A DNA stretch of 39,296 nucleotides from a virus. Below are positions 16,217 through 21,784 of this stretch, one piece after another. The stretch is taken from positions 1-39,296 of the IMG/VR virus record IMGVR_UViG_3300042521_001276; one strand, 5' to 3'. Position 1 is the stretch's first letter. The number at the start of each line of letters is the position of its first letter. The notes under the pieces are model-generated. The model was not told where the DNA came from, ran no database searches, and saw only the letters and a list, made by a program, of their open reading frames with translations. The translations under genes were made by a program, and so were the position numbers.

Positions 16217-16269
16217 GTGTCCAAACGAACACGTGTCCAAACGAACACTAGGCGTGTTCAAGCGAACAC
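16217..16269. repeat. three tandem 16-bp palindromic repeats (iteron or operator array)
   Basis: GTGTCCAAACGAACAC occurs at 16217-16232 and immediately again at 16233-16248. The variant GTGTTCAAGCGAACAC follows at 16254-16269. Each is an inverted repeat of GTGTyC/GAACAC half sites. Start-to-start spacing is 16 then 21 bp. Adjacent, same-size direct repeats beside early promoters resemble origin iterons or a cooperative repressor operator. Confidence 0.75.
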
Positions 16270-16700
16270 TATTCCCCGGCAAACGGGCATTGCTTGGCAT
16301 TACGAGGCCGGCGATTGCCACCCTTGGCATTGCCTCGTGTTGCGCGTCAAATCGCCCCTAAACCGTTCTGGCGGCGAGCCTTTCTGTCACACTCTGTGTC
16401 AAATTGGCTCATTCGCCTGGGCGTTGCCTCGTGGGCCGGTCGTGGCCTTTTAGTGGGCCGGCGGGCATGAGGGAGGATGGGTTGCCAGAAGACCATTGCC
16501 CCCGACTTGCCCGAACTATTGGCCGGACCACACCAACACCGGAGCGGACAACGTGAGTGTGTGCGGATCTCTCTCTCTCTCTATGCTTAGAACAGAAGAT
16601 GCGTGGCTATAGTGCCGCGAGTTGGGCGCACGCTTGACGATTGCGCGAAACTTTAATCAGTTGCGCGAGCAAGCGTTTGCGTGATTCGTGCAAATTGTTC

Positions 16701-16729
16701 TTGAGTTCCGGAATGCGTGCGTGCATATT
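16701..16729 (+). promoter_or_regulatory. candidate early promoter, sigma70-like
   Basis: TTGAGT (16701-16706) and CATATT (16724-16729) are separated by 17 bases; each matches the consensus hexamer at four of six positions. The predicted start lies at about 16736, coinciding with a small reading frame whose transcript could be leaderless. Confidence 0.45.
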
Positions 16730-16735
16730 TGAAGC

Positions 16736-16831
16736 ATGGAAAACATCAACTCCCTCACCCAAATCACTCCGGCGATTGTCTCGCAGGTTTTCGCTCTCTC
16801 ACTCCCGGCGCAAATCTTGATTTCCATTTAA
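16736..16831 (+). CDS. small hydrophobic peptide, 31 aa
   Basis: An ATG-TAA frame 19 bases before the next gene encodes a 31-residue peptide starting MENINSLTQITPAIVSQVF and ending in a hydrophobic segment (LPAQILISI). It lies just downstream of a promoter-like pair. It may be a small early protein or a leader peptide. The frame is short, so chance occurrence is possible. Confidence 0.35.
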   Translation: MENINSLTQITPAIVSQVFALSLPAQILISI

Positions 16832-16849
16832 CAAAAAAACTTTCCCACC

Positions 16850-17299
16850 ATGAAAAAAACGAACGCACACAAACGGAAACACGCACTTTTTGACCGCCTT
16901 GCGCGCCTTGGATTCACTTCCGGCGAATCCGCCACGCTCCGCCGAGTTGAGATGACGTTGCACCGTTGGGCGGAACGCGAATGCGGCGATGGATCAAACT
17001 GGTCAATTGAACGCGACGATACGACGGGTAAACCGTTTAACGTCTGGCACGGCGGTGGTGCGCGGCGCCAATATGCCATTGCAGATCGCGAGGCAGGAGC
17101 GTTGCGCCGTTTGTCCGCGATTGTGGCAGAGCGTAATGAGCGCAACCCCGGCACCCCAAACCACGTTTTGGCCTACCATCAACAAGACTGTCGCGGATGC
17201 ATGGTTTATCTCGTGTCAATTGCGCAATTGACGGACGAAACTGGGTTCATCGCCCCGGTCGAGCAATACTACCAAAACGGACTGGCAGTTTGCGTGTAA
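16850..17299 (+). CDS. conserved hypothetical early protein, 149 aa
   Basis: The protein begins MKKTNAHKRKHALFDRLARL. It contains EMTLHRWAERECG (about 45-57), ERDDTTGKPFNVW (about 64-76) and AGALRRLSAIV (about 92-102). I recall this combination from uncharacterised proteins of many unrelated phages, where it also lies in the early region. The motif order (basic helical start, RWAE.ECGDG, TGKP, AGALRR, a Cys-containing DCRGC near 131-135) is preserved. Biochemical function is unknown to me. A terminator follows the stop codon at once, so the gene can form its own short transcript from the early promoter. Confidence 0.75.
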   Translation: MKKTNAHKRKHALFDRLARLGFTSGESATLRRVEMTLHRWAERECGDGSNWSIERDDTTGKPFNVWHGGGARRQYAIADREAGALRRLSAIVAERNERNPGTPNHVLAYHQQDCRGCMVYLVSIAQLTDETGFIAPVEQYYQNGLAVCV

Positions 17300-17320
17300 A
17301 TCAACGCGCTTCGCCCTTTG

Positions 17321-17354
17321 CCCTGCCTGCTCATGCGTGAGCGGCGGGGTTTTT
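17321..17354 (+). terminator. Rho-independent terminator after first early gene
   Basis: The arms CCCTGCCTGCTCA and TGAGCGGCGGGG pair with one bulged T and one G-U, close a 4-base loop and are followed by five T residues. The sequence resembles the terminator at 17959-17987. Confidence 0.85.
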
Positions 17355-17402
17355 GGGCGCAAACCGGCATTTGCCAGACACGGAAAACACAAAAACAATA
17401 CT

Positions 17403-17933
17403 ATGAAATTATCAAAAGATTGCCTGATCGAAAAGATCTGTTCCAAAGACGCGACGCGGCCCGCCATTAATCGCCCGTTTCTGGACATTAAAGACGGCAT
17501 CGCCCACTTGATCGGCACCAATGGCCGCGCCATTGCTGTAATTCCGGTTGAAATCGGGCAAGAAGACTCGCAAGGGCATATTCCTATTGACGGCCTAAAG
17601 GCCGCGCGCAAGGCCGCAAGGGGAAAGGGCGCAGAAATTGACGCAAAGGCGAACGGAAGCTTCGCACTGGCAACCGGGCAGAGTTTTCCGAGGGGTGTTG
17701 ACGCAACCTTTCCAAATTGGCGCCAAGTTATTCCGGCGGAAAAACCCTTCGTTTTTGAAATTGGTTTAGACGCTGAAATCCTGCTTAACCTTGCGCAAGC
17801 CTTAGGCTCTGAGGGGCAAGTGCGCTTAAGCTTCACCGGGCCGCAAGACCCTGTATTGGTGCGGGCAATGAGCGGCCCTTTGAAGCACAAGGACGAAGTG
17901 AAGGCCGTGATAATGCCAATGCGCATTTCGTAA
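17403..17933 (+). CDS. compact sliding clamp-like protein (DnaN-like), 176 aa
   Basis: The ATG at 17403 is preferred over an upstream frame extension that runs through the terminator. The protein has the C-terminal signature of beta clamps: GPQDPVLVRAMSG followed by KAVIMPMRIS, matching the PVxVR ... VMPMR pattern. A mid-region FPNWRQVIPAEK corresponds to the FPDxxxVIP motif of clamp domains. At 176 residues it is about half of a bacterial beta subunit (about 366 aa). It would need to form a ring from more subunits or act as an adaptor. It is flanked on both sides by terminators. It probably recruits host polymerase, since no phage polymerase is recognised here. Confidence 0.8.
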   Translation: MKLSKDCLIEKICSKDATRPAINRPFLDIKDGIAHLIGTNGRAIAVIPVEIGQEDSQGHIPIDGLKAARKAARGKGAEIDAKANGSFALATGQSFPRGVDATFPNWRQVIPAEKPFVFEIGLDAEILLNLAQALGSEGQVRLSFTGPQDPVLVRAMSGPLKHKDEVKAVIMPMRIS

Positions 17934-17958
17934 AGCCAAGCCAAGCCAAAGCCCTTCG

Positions 17959-17987
17959 CCCTGCTCCGTAAATGGGGCGGGGTTTTT
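17959..17987 (+). terminator. Rho-independent terminator after clamp-like gene
   Basis: CCCTGCTCC pairs with GGGGCGGGG over 9 bp (two G-U), with a 6-base loop and five T residues following. The stem and tail closely resemble those at 17321-17354. Confidence 0.85.
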
Positions 17988-17999
17988 GGCTGAAAACTC

Positions 18000-18125
18000 A
18001 TGAAAACAAACGCTTGCCGGCCCACGTCTTGCCACGATTGCCCCAAACTCCGCCCGCTTGATTTTTTCCTTTGGGCGCTCATTTGCGCAGCAATGACGGC
18101 GCTTCTCTGGGCGCTGACGGGATAA
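18000..18125 (+). CDS. small Cys-rich membrane peptide, 41 aa
   Basis: This short frame starts 12 bases after the terminator T-run and reads MKTNACRPTSCHDCPKLRPL, then a hydrophobic helix (about residues 21-39, with FFLWALICAAM) and TAA. Three Cys in nine residues (6, 11, 14) before a single membrane span suggest a metal- or disulphide-linked head on a small membrane protein. It is too short for a family call. Its start position after the terminator and its clear head-plus-span pattern support coding. Confidence 0.5.
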   Translation: MKTNACRPTSCHDCPKLRPLDFFLWALICAAMTALLWALTG

Positions 18126-18201
18126 CACTCTTTTCCCGCCGTTCCTTGCCCTTTTGCGGGCATTTGATGCGCGGGCAATAGCAACACACACGCACACACC
18201 C

Positions 18202-18252
18202 ATGACGACACAAAACGCCCAGGAATTGACACAAACGCCCACCAAAACATGA
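18202..18252 (+). CDS. threonine-rich 16-residue leader-like peptide
   Basis: The frame encodes MTTQNAQELTQTPTKT, six Thr in 16 residues, and its TGA overlaps the ATG of the 103-residue gene (ATGA). Such coupling to the next start is the rule in this early block. It may be a leader peptide that sets translation of the next gene. It is very short, so coding is supported mainly by the exact overlap. Confidence 0.4.
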   Translation: MTTQNAQELTQTPTKT

Positions 18253-18560
18253 AAACCACAGAACACGCCAAAGAATGGTCCACAGCCAAGAAACTCAGCT
18301 ATACAAGGGGCAAACTGTCCCTGATTTCCGCCTTCGGCGATAGCATAGGAAAAGATGTTAACAAGGCCGAACTTGCTTTGTGCGTGGCCATGCTTGCCAG
18401 CGCCGAGGCAGCGCACGCCGATTTGCTTGCCGCGCTTGAGGCTTTGTCGTTTGAAAGTTCCCACTTTTTAAGCGGCGAGGGAAACAATGGCCAATTTGTC
18501 GCAAACGCCCTCGAAAACGCGTTCGCCGCCATCACCCGCGCCAAGGGGGTGCAATCGTGA
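18249..18560 (+). CDS. hypothetical early protein, 103 aa
   Basis: The protein (MKTTEHAKEWSTAKKLSYTR) has a basic start, then Ala/Leu-rich helices (about 40-65 with LALCVAMLASAEAAHADLLA) and a C-terminal helical part with GQFVANALENAFAAITRA. It looks like an all-helical bundle of the kind seen in small phage regulators or inhibitors. No family is recognised. It is coupled at both ends, ATGA upstream and GTGA downstream. Confidence 0.6.
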   Translation: MKTTEHAKEWSTAKKLSYTRGKLSLISAFGDSIGKDVNKAELALCVAMLASAEAAHADLLAALEALSFESSHFLSGEGNNGQFVANALENAFAAITRAKGVQS

Positions 18561-18718
18561 AGTACAAAGGCATAACCGTCACGCGGACAACCTACCAAGG
18601 GCTTTCCGCCTACAGGGTCAACAATTGGTTTGAGCTTGCGGCAAACTTGGCAACCGTCAAACGGTGGATTGATATTGAAATTGCCGCTCGACTGGCAAGG
18701 CGCGCCCGTAGCACCTAA
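18557..18718 (+). CDS. small basic protein, 53 aa, GTG start
   Basis: A GTG that overlaps the previous stop (GTGA) opens a 53-codon frame ending TAA. The product starts (M)KYKGITVTRTTYQGLSAYR and then has a helix with ELAANLATVKRWIDIEIAA and a basic end. The beta-then-helix plan and strong basic charge (net positive) resemble small DNA-mimic-binding or single-domain phage early proteins. Function unknown. Confidence 0.55.
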   Translation: MKYKGITVTRTTYQGLSAYRVNNWFELAANLATVKRWIDIEIAARLARRARST

Positions 18719-18840
18719 AGGGTGCCGAATGCCCTTAAAACGCACGGAAACGGCCTTATGCTCCCCAAGCCAAGGCACTTGACAAGCGTCCCATGGCGGT
18801 CAACCTCTGAAAAGTTGGGTTGGGTTTCGTTCATTGCACC

Positions 18841-18873
18841 GAAAGGGGGGCGGGCTTCAACCGCTCCCCTTTC
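18841..18873. repeat. strong 12-bp inverted repeat
   Basis: GAAAGGGGGGCG and CGCTCCCCTTTC pair over 12 bp (one G-U) around a 9-base loop. No T-run follows, so it is either a weak terminator, an RNA-processing site or a transcript-stabilising hairpin at the 3' end of the preceding small genes. Confidence 0.7.
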
Positions 18874-19009
18874 TCGTGTGCATCAGATAGTCTCTGTGCT
18901 CCAGAGAGGCGAACAGGTAATGCGGCGCGGGTTTCACTGTGGTCAAATATACGCCTGTCCCCGTAATCGCATAAAAGCGGGGGGCCGCCTCTCTGGATCA
19001 TTGTGAGTA

Positions 19010-19040
19010 TTGACAAAACGAAAAGCACCCGTGATAGAGT
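19010..19040 (+). promoter_or_regulatory. candidate promoter with consensus -35 box
   Basis: A perfect TTGACA (19010-19015) is followed 19 bases later by TAGAGT (19035-19040) preceded by TG at the extended -10 position. The predicted transcript begins near 19047 and meets a terminator 50-80 bases on. Confidence 0.55.
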
Positions 19041-19046
19041 ATTGCT

Positions 19047-19126
19047 TGTCAGTTGAGGGTGTGCGCCCGAATGGACTTTGTCAGTTGTAAGGAAGCCCGG
19101 AAGAGCGCACACTCTCCGGGCTTTTT
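19047..19126 (+). ncRNA. candidate terminated leader RNA / attenuator
   Basis: Between a promoter-like pair and the terminator lies an RNA of about 80 bases. It has GTGTGCGC at 19059-19066, exactly complementary to GCGCACAC at 19105-19112 in the loop region of the terminator hairpin. The two pairings would be exclusive or form a pseudoknot. A short repeat (TGTCAGTTG) occurs twice in it (about 19048 and 19079). This is the layout of an attenuator or a small regulatory RNA. Confidence 0.45.
19095..19126 (+). terminator. Rho-independent terminator just before the 60-aa gene
   Basis: GCCCGGA (19095-19101) pairs with TCCGGGC (19115-19121), extended by GAG/CTC with a bulged A, followed by five T residues. 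The next gene starts only 7 bases after the T-run. Confidence 0.88.
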
Positions 19127-19132
19127 ATTTAC

Positions 19133-19315
19133 ATGACACAAGTGCCGCGAGTTTGGGAAGTGACATCGGCCTCCTCAAAAGAGGAACGGGCGAACGTGCG
19201 CGAATGGCGCAGGGCACGGGATAGCTTTCAAAACGACATCGCCCGCTATGGCTTCGGAACTAAGCTGGGCAAAGCCGCGTGGAAGGAGCGCGTTTCCAAA
19301 CTACGCACAAAATAA
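19133..19315 (+). CDS. small basic early protein, 60 aa
   Basis: The frame (MTQVPRVWEVTSASSKEERA) opens 7 bases after a strong terminator and has no clear ribosome-binding site, so the ATG may be reached only by read-through or from a later start. It is rich in Arg and Lys with a C-terminal helix (KLGKAAWKERVSKLRTK). The composition is consistent with a small DNA- or RNA-binding protein. No family is recognised. Confidence 0.5.
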   Translation: MTQVPRVWEVTSASSKEERANVREWRRARDSFQNDIARYGFGTKLGKAAWKERVSKLRTK

Positions 19316-19785
19316 CCTCCCCGCTTCGGCCCGCAGTCCGATGCAATAGTGACCAACTGCGAATCCGGCCATGATGCTGCGTCTGACGCATTCATGGAGC
19401 GGAACAAGCCAGCGGCGAATACAAATAAGCCTCTGGTCCAGTGCCGGTCTTGAAGAATTAGAGTTTAGACCCAACCGGCAGAGAATAGGCGGGAGCGATC
19501 CCGGTGAACGTAGAGCGGCAGCAACTCGTGGGAATTGGCCGTCTGGCACGAGGCTCTAGAGACAAGATACCATGGTGTCACAAGGCACGCAGAGGTAAAT
19601 CTCTCTTCACTCCTTCAAGGGGTGAAGTGTGTCCAGACCACGGCAGAACAGCAGGCATCAGAGTGTGAAATCTTTAGTGGTTCTCATAGGTAAACTAAGC
19701 GTGAAAAACGGAAGTCAAGTCTAAAGAATACAGAAAAGATTGGTATTTAGCTTGAATGTTAAATGCCGGGAACCATAACCGAGGA
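19316..19785. other. gene-free 470-bp region rich in inverted repeats
   Basis: No credible coding frame is seen here. Several inverted repeats are: TGCCGGT with ACCGGCA around 19442-19482, CGGGAGCGATCCCG near 19490-19503, CTTCAC/GTGAAG with an extended 9-bp stem at 19605-19627, and a long-range GTCTGG with CCAGAC pairing (about 19540 with 19635) that encloses CTCTAGAG and ACCATGGT palindromes. This could be a structured non-coding RNA, an intron remnant or a DNA-level site. I cannot assign it to a known family. Confidence 0.45.
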
Positions 19786-19875
19786 ATGGCAAGCATCACC
19801 CTCGCGCTAATGATGGCCGGATTCGGAATTTTCCTCATCGGGCTTGCGCGTTTCGTTGAACTTTTCCGCAAATGA
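19786..19875 (+). CDS. single-pass membrane peptide, 29 aa
   Basis: The ATG follows a GAGG purine run and opens a 29-codon frame starting MASITLALMMAGFGIFLIGL and ending FRK. The first 20 residues form one hydrophobic helix, and the tail is basic. Its TGA overlaps the next ATG (ATGA). It begins a chain of five genes each joined by ATGA, which argues for coding despite the small size. Confidence 0.55.
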   Translation: MASITLALMMAGFGIFLIGLARFVELFRK

Positions 19876-20138
19876 ATCAAACATTCCAAACTGTGGTCAA
19901 ATTGGCCTCCCGCACGACAGAAAATGGCGTCAATGGCACGAATTGCGTGTCTGGGGCCGGGGGTGGAGCGGAAGGCGTTAATTTGGCCGCAATGGGCCGC
20001 GCCGGCTGTTCTGGTGGGGATATGGGTGCTCCGAATAGGTCTTTTTCCACGCTCCATCTTGCCAACGGTGGATGCGTCCTGTCAACGGTGCCACTTTTTA
20101 ACGACATTGACGACGACAGCCACGAGGCCCGCGCATGA
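19872..20138 (+). CDS. hypothetical early protein, 88 aa
   Basis: The start overlaps the previous stop and the end overlaps the next start, both as ATGA, which favours this frame over a longer hydrophobic alternative frame at 19924-20160. The protein starts MNQTFQTVVKLASRTTENGV. The middle is Gly/Ala/Ser/Asn-rich, and the end is acidic (FNDIDDDSHEARA). The composition is unusual, and the alternative frame, which contains a Trp-rich membrane-like segment, remains possible. Confidence 0.4.
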   Translation: MNQTFQTVVKLASRTTENGVNGTNCVSGAGGGAEGVNLAAMGRAGCSGGDMGAPNRSFSTLHLANGGCVLSTVPLFNDIDDDSHEARA

Positions 20139-20338
20139 AAACCGGCCCAAAACTCGATAACGGCGTTGGCATGGCCCGTCTAAGCGGACGCCCGTGGGTG
20201 TCGCCGGACATTAACGTCATCATTTCCGCCTGGCGCACCAACTACGGCGTGCCGGCTGGTAGATCCATCACCGCCGCGCTTCGTTTTGCTTCTTCTCATC
20301 CAGACTTCAAGCTTCCAACTGAAGGGAAAAAACAATGA
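20135..20338 (+). CDS. hypothetical small basic protein, 67 aa
   Basis: This frame is joined to both neighbours by ATGA overlaps. The product (MKTGPKLDNGVGMARLSGRP) contains PDINVIISAWRTNYGVPAGR and ends in a Lys-rich tail. The pattern of a helix followed by an R-rich turn and another helix (SITAALRFASSH) could be a short DNA-binding unit, but I recognise no family. Confidence 0.5.
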   Translation: MKTGPKLDNGVGMARLSGRPWVSPDINVIISAWRTNYGVPAGRSITAALRFASSHPDFKLPTEGKKQ

Positions 20339-20622
20339 TTTGCGAAAACTACGCCACCAGCGCCGTCAAAACAGCGACGTTCCTTTTGAATAAATATCGC
20401 TATTTGTTGAAAATGCCCGATATTCCTTCTAGGAAATGCGTTAGAAAAGGGCGAACGATTGGCATAGAAAAATGCCTAGAAATCTTCGACCTTCACTTTG
20501 GCGCGGGTTTGTCGCGCACGGCCACGGCTGAAAAGACCGGAGTCCATTACAACACCGTTTTAAGTGTCCTCACAAGACACCATCGAGTAGCCAAAAACAT
20601 CCCAAAACACGCAAACGAATGA
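20335..20622 (+). CDS. helix-turn-helix DNA-binding protein, 95 aa
   Basis: A C-terminal helix-turn-helix is visible at about residues 57-85: GLSRTATAEKTGVHYNTVLS, followed by VLTRHHR. The second helix has the T-V-x-x-V-L-x-R-H pattern of recognition helices that resemble resolvase or insertion-sequence N-terminal HTH domains. The N-terminal half is basic and helical. It is joined by ATGA overlaps to genes on both sides. It is the clearest regulator candidate of the early block and might act on the palindromes of the control region, which is inference. Confidence 0.65.
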   Translation: MICENYATSAVKTATFLLNKYRYLLKMPDIPSRKCVRKGRTIGIEKCLEIFDLHFGAGLSRTATAEKTGVHYNTVLSVLTRHHRVAKNIPKHANE

Positions 20623-21158
20623 ATACAAACCTAAACGACGGAGATTTAGACTTAAACGACGACAACTCCCGCGAATTGGGAATAGGAGAACGCATTGAGG
20701 CCGGGATGTATAGACAAGACGACCTTGAAGTGGGGATTTGGCTCGAAATTGACTCCAACTATCCGCTCTGTGGGGCAATGGTGGAGGGATCTGATCCCTC
20801 GTTCTATCGTCGGCTTTTGCCAGATATGGCCACGTTTCCCACCGGGGCGCAGCGCACGCAACAAGAAGGCCGGGGGCGCTTTGACCTTATCCCATACGAG
20901 GCCATGCTTGCCCTTGCCAAAAGGCTTGAGCTGGGAAGCCTCACCTATGGCGACCGCAATTGGGAAAAGGGGATGCCGCTTTCACGCTACCTTTCAAGCC
21001 TGCGCCGGCACGCAATGCAGGTGAGCTACGATTTCACAGAGGATCACCTCGGCGCGGTCCTTTTTAACGCAGCCGCTTTCGTGGCAACAGCTTCCAGAAT
21101 AAAGGCGGGAATCCTTCCGAAAGAGCTCGACGACATTGGGTATTTGTCCCACTCTTAA
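20619..21158 (+). CDS. dATP/dGTP diphosphohydrolase-like protein (DUF5664-type)
   Basis: After an acidic N-terminus (DLDLNDDNSRELGIGERIEA), the C-terminal 100 residues match the DUF5664 / dGTP_diPhyd_N pattern as I remember it: GRFDLIPYEAMLALAKRLEL, then GSLTYGDRNWEKG, a helix with RYLSSLRRHAMQ, EDHLGAVLFNAAAFV and a closing segment. This all-helical domain resembles MazG-like nucleotide pyrophosphohydrolases, which reduce dNTPs to dNMPs and pyrophosphate. In phages with 2-aminoadenine genomes a related enzyme acts with PurZ, but no PurZ-like protein is seen here. The role would be shaping the nucleotide pool. It is coupled by ATGA to the HTH gene. Confidence 0.65.
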   Translation: MNTNLNDGDLDLNDDNSRELGIGERIEAGMYRQDDLEVGIWLEIDSNYPLCGAMVEGSDPSFYRRLLPDMATFPTGAQRTQQEGRGRFDLIPYEAMLALAKRLELGSLTYGDRNWEKGMPLSRYLSSLRRHAMQVSYDFTEDHLGAVLFNAAAFVATASRIKAGILPKELDDIGYLSHS

Positions 21159-21172
21159 TCAGCACTAAAAAC

Positions 21173-21784
21173 ATGAGCACGATCAAAGAAATCAAAGGCT
21201 GGCCAATCGGCACCATCATCCCCAACCTGTCGGCTACGGCCAAGGTTGTTTTCCAACGCAAGACGGGCGAGGGCCAATACGGGCCTTGGAGCGTTCAGGG
21301 CGTAGTTTTAGCCGACGAAACGGGCGACGAAATTCAAGCGTCATGCTGGGGATTCGACGACCTCTCCCACATCAAGGGCCAAGCTGTAGCGGTAGCCTCT
21401 ACGGGCAAAAATCACAAGACCGGCAAAACCCAAGGGGTGGAGCTTGTCGAGGGCAAGGGCAAGGACGGCACGCCCCGCCTAGAGCTTAAAGTAGGACACA
21501 AAACGGGCGGATTCATTGGAGGAAGCACGCCCAACCCCGCGCATATGGCCGGGAGCACCCCGCCAGCAGCCCCGCAAACGTCGATTCCTGCCCATTCTGG
21601 CCATTCTGCGGCCCCCGGCAAGGGGATTGAGGGTGTAACGGTTGGAATGGCCGTAAATTGCGCTGTTCGGCTCGCGGCGGCAAATGCCGTCAACACGGAC
21701 GACCTGGATGCCTACATCTATGCCAGAGCATCGGCCCTGATTCGCACCGCCCAACGCCTCCAATCGGGCGACCTAGCCCCGTGA
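21173..21784 (+). CDS. OB-fold ssDNA-binding-like protein, 203 aa
   Basis: The N-terminal 110 residues show a five-strand OB-fold-like pattern: TAKVVFQRKTGEGQYGPWSV, then GVVLADETGDEIQASCWGF, a helix with DLSHIKGQAVAVAS and a final strand with LELKVG. A flexible Gly/Pro/Ser/His-rich linker (about 115-155) joins it to a C-terminal helical part ending in a short Asp-containing tail. RPA-like phage single-strand binding proteins have this plan. It lies two genes before the exonuclease and helicase. It probably coats ssDNA during replication or recombination. Confidence 0.7.
   Translation: MSTIKEIKGWPIGTIIPNLSATAKVVFQRKTGEGQYGPWSVQGVVLADETGDEIQASCWGFDDLSHIKGQAVAVASTGKNHKTGKTQGVELVEGKGKDGTPRLELKVGHKTGGFIGGSTPNPAHMAGSTPPAAPQTSIPAHSGHSAAPGKGIEGVTVGMAVNCAVRLAAANAVNTDDLDAYIYARASALIRTAQRLQSGDLAP

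Larger units (their letters stand above)
15859..16735. promoter_or_regulatory. divergent control region between late and early blocks; possible replication origin
   Basis: No convincing gene lies in this 877-bp stretch between the leftward late block and the rightward early block. It holds A/T tracts with a TATAGG/CCTATA dyad (15903-15921), several families of palindromes (16013-16205), three 16-bp tandem palindromic repeats (16217-16269), a CT-dinucleotide tract near 16567-16582 and a promoter-like pair before 16736. Such concentration of dyads is typical of operators and of iteron-type origins. Which transcription units or initiator bind here is not shown by the sequence. Confidence 0.75.
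18719..19132 (+). other. gene-poor stretch with hairpin and candidate attenuator
   Basis: No convincing gene is seen in these 414 bases. A 94-codon frame at 18722-19006 lacks a start signal, coupling and family features. The stretch contains a 12-bp perfect hairpin at 18841-18873, a promoter-like pair at 19010-19040 and a terminator at 19095-19126, described separately. Confidence 0.6.

Noticed and set aside
16217-16453. 78-codon frame across the tandem repeats
   Set aside because: It spans the palindromic repeat array, has no coupling and no protein-like pattern; chance frame.
16567-16582. CT dinucleotide run
   Set aside because: A short simple-sequence tract with no associated gene or pairing; noted in the control region but not treated as a separate element.
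17216-18289. 357-codon minus-strand frame
   Set aside because: Runs opposite to the clamp-like gene and through two terminators, with no start context; an antisense shadow.
18722-19006. 94-codon open frame on the plus strand
   Set aside because: No ribosome-binding site, no overlap with neighbours, includes a perfect 12-bp hairpin and a low-quality composition; more likely non-coding.
19440-19485. tRNA-like hairpin around TGCCGGT/ACCGGCA
   Set aside because: The acceptor-like pairing lacks a T-loop, D-loop and CCA-type end in the right spacing, so it is not called as a tRNA.
19924-20160. Alternative frame with a Trp/Leu-rich membrane-like segment
   Set aside because: Overlaps the frame at 19872-20138, which is joined to both neighbours by ATGA. 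Kept only as an alternative because its hydrophobic segment is suggestive.
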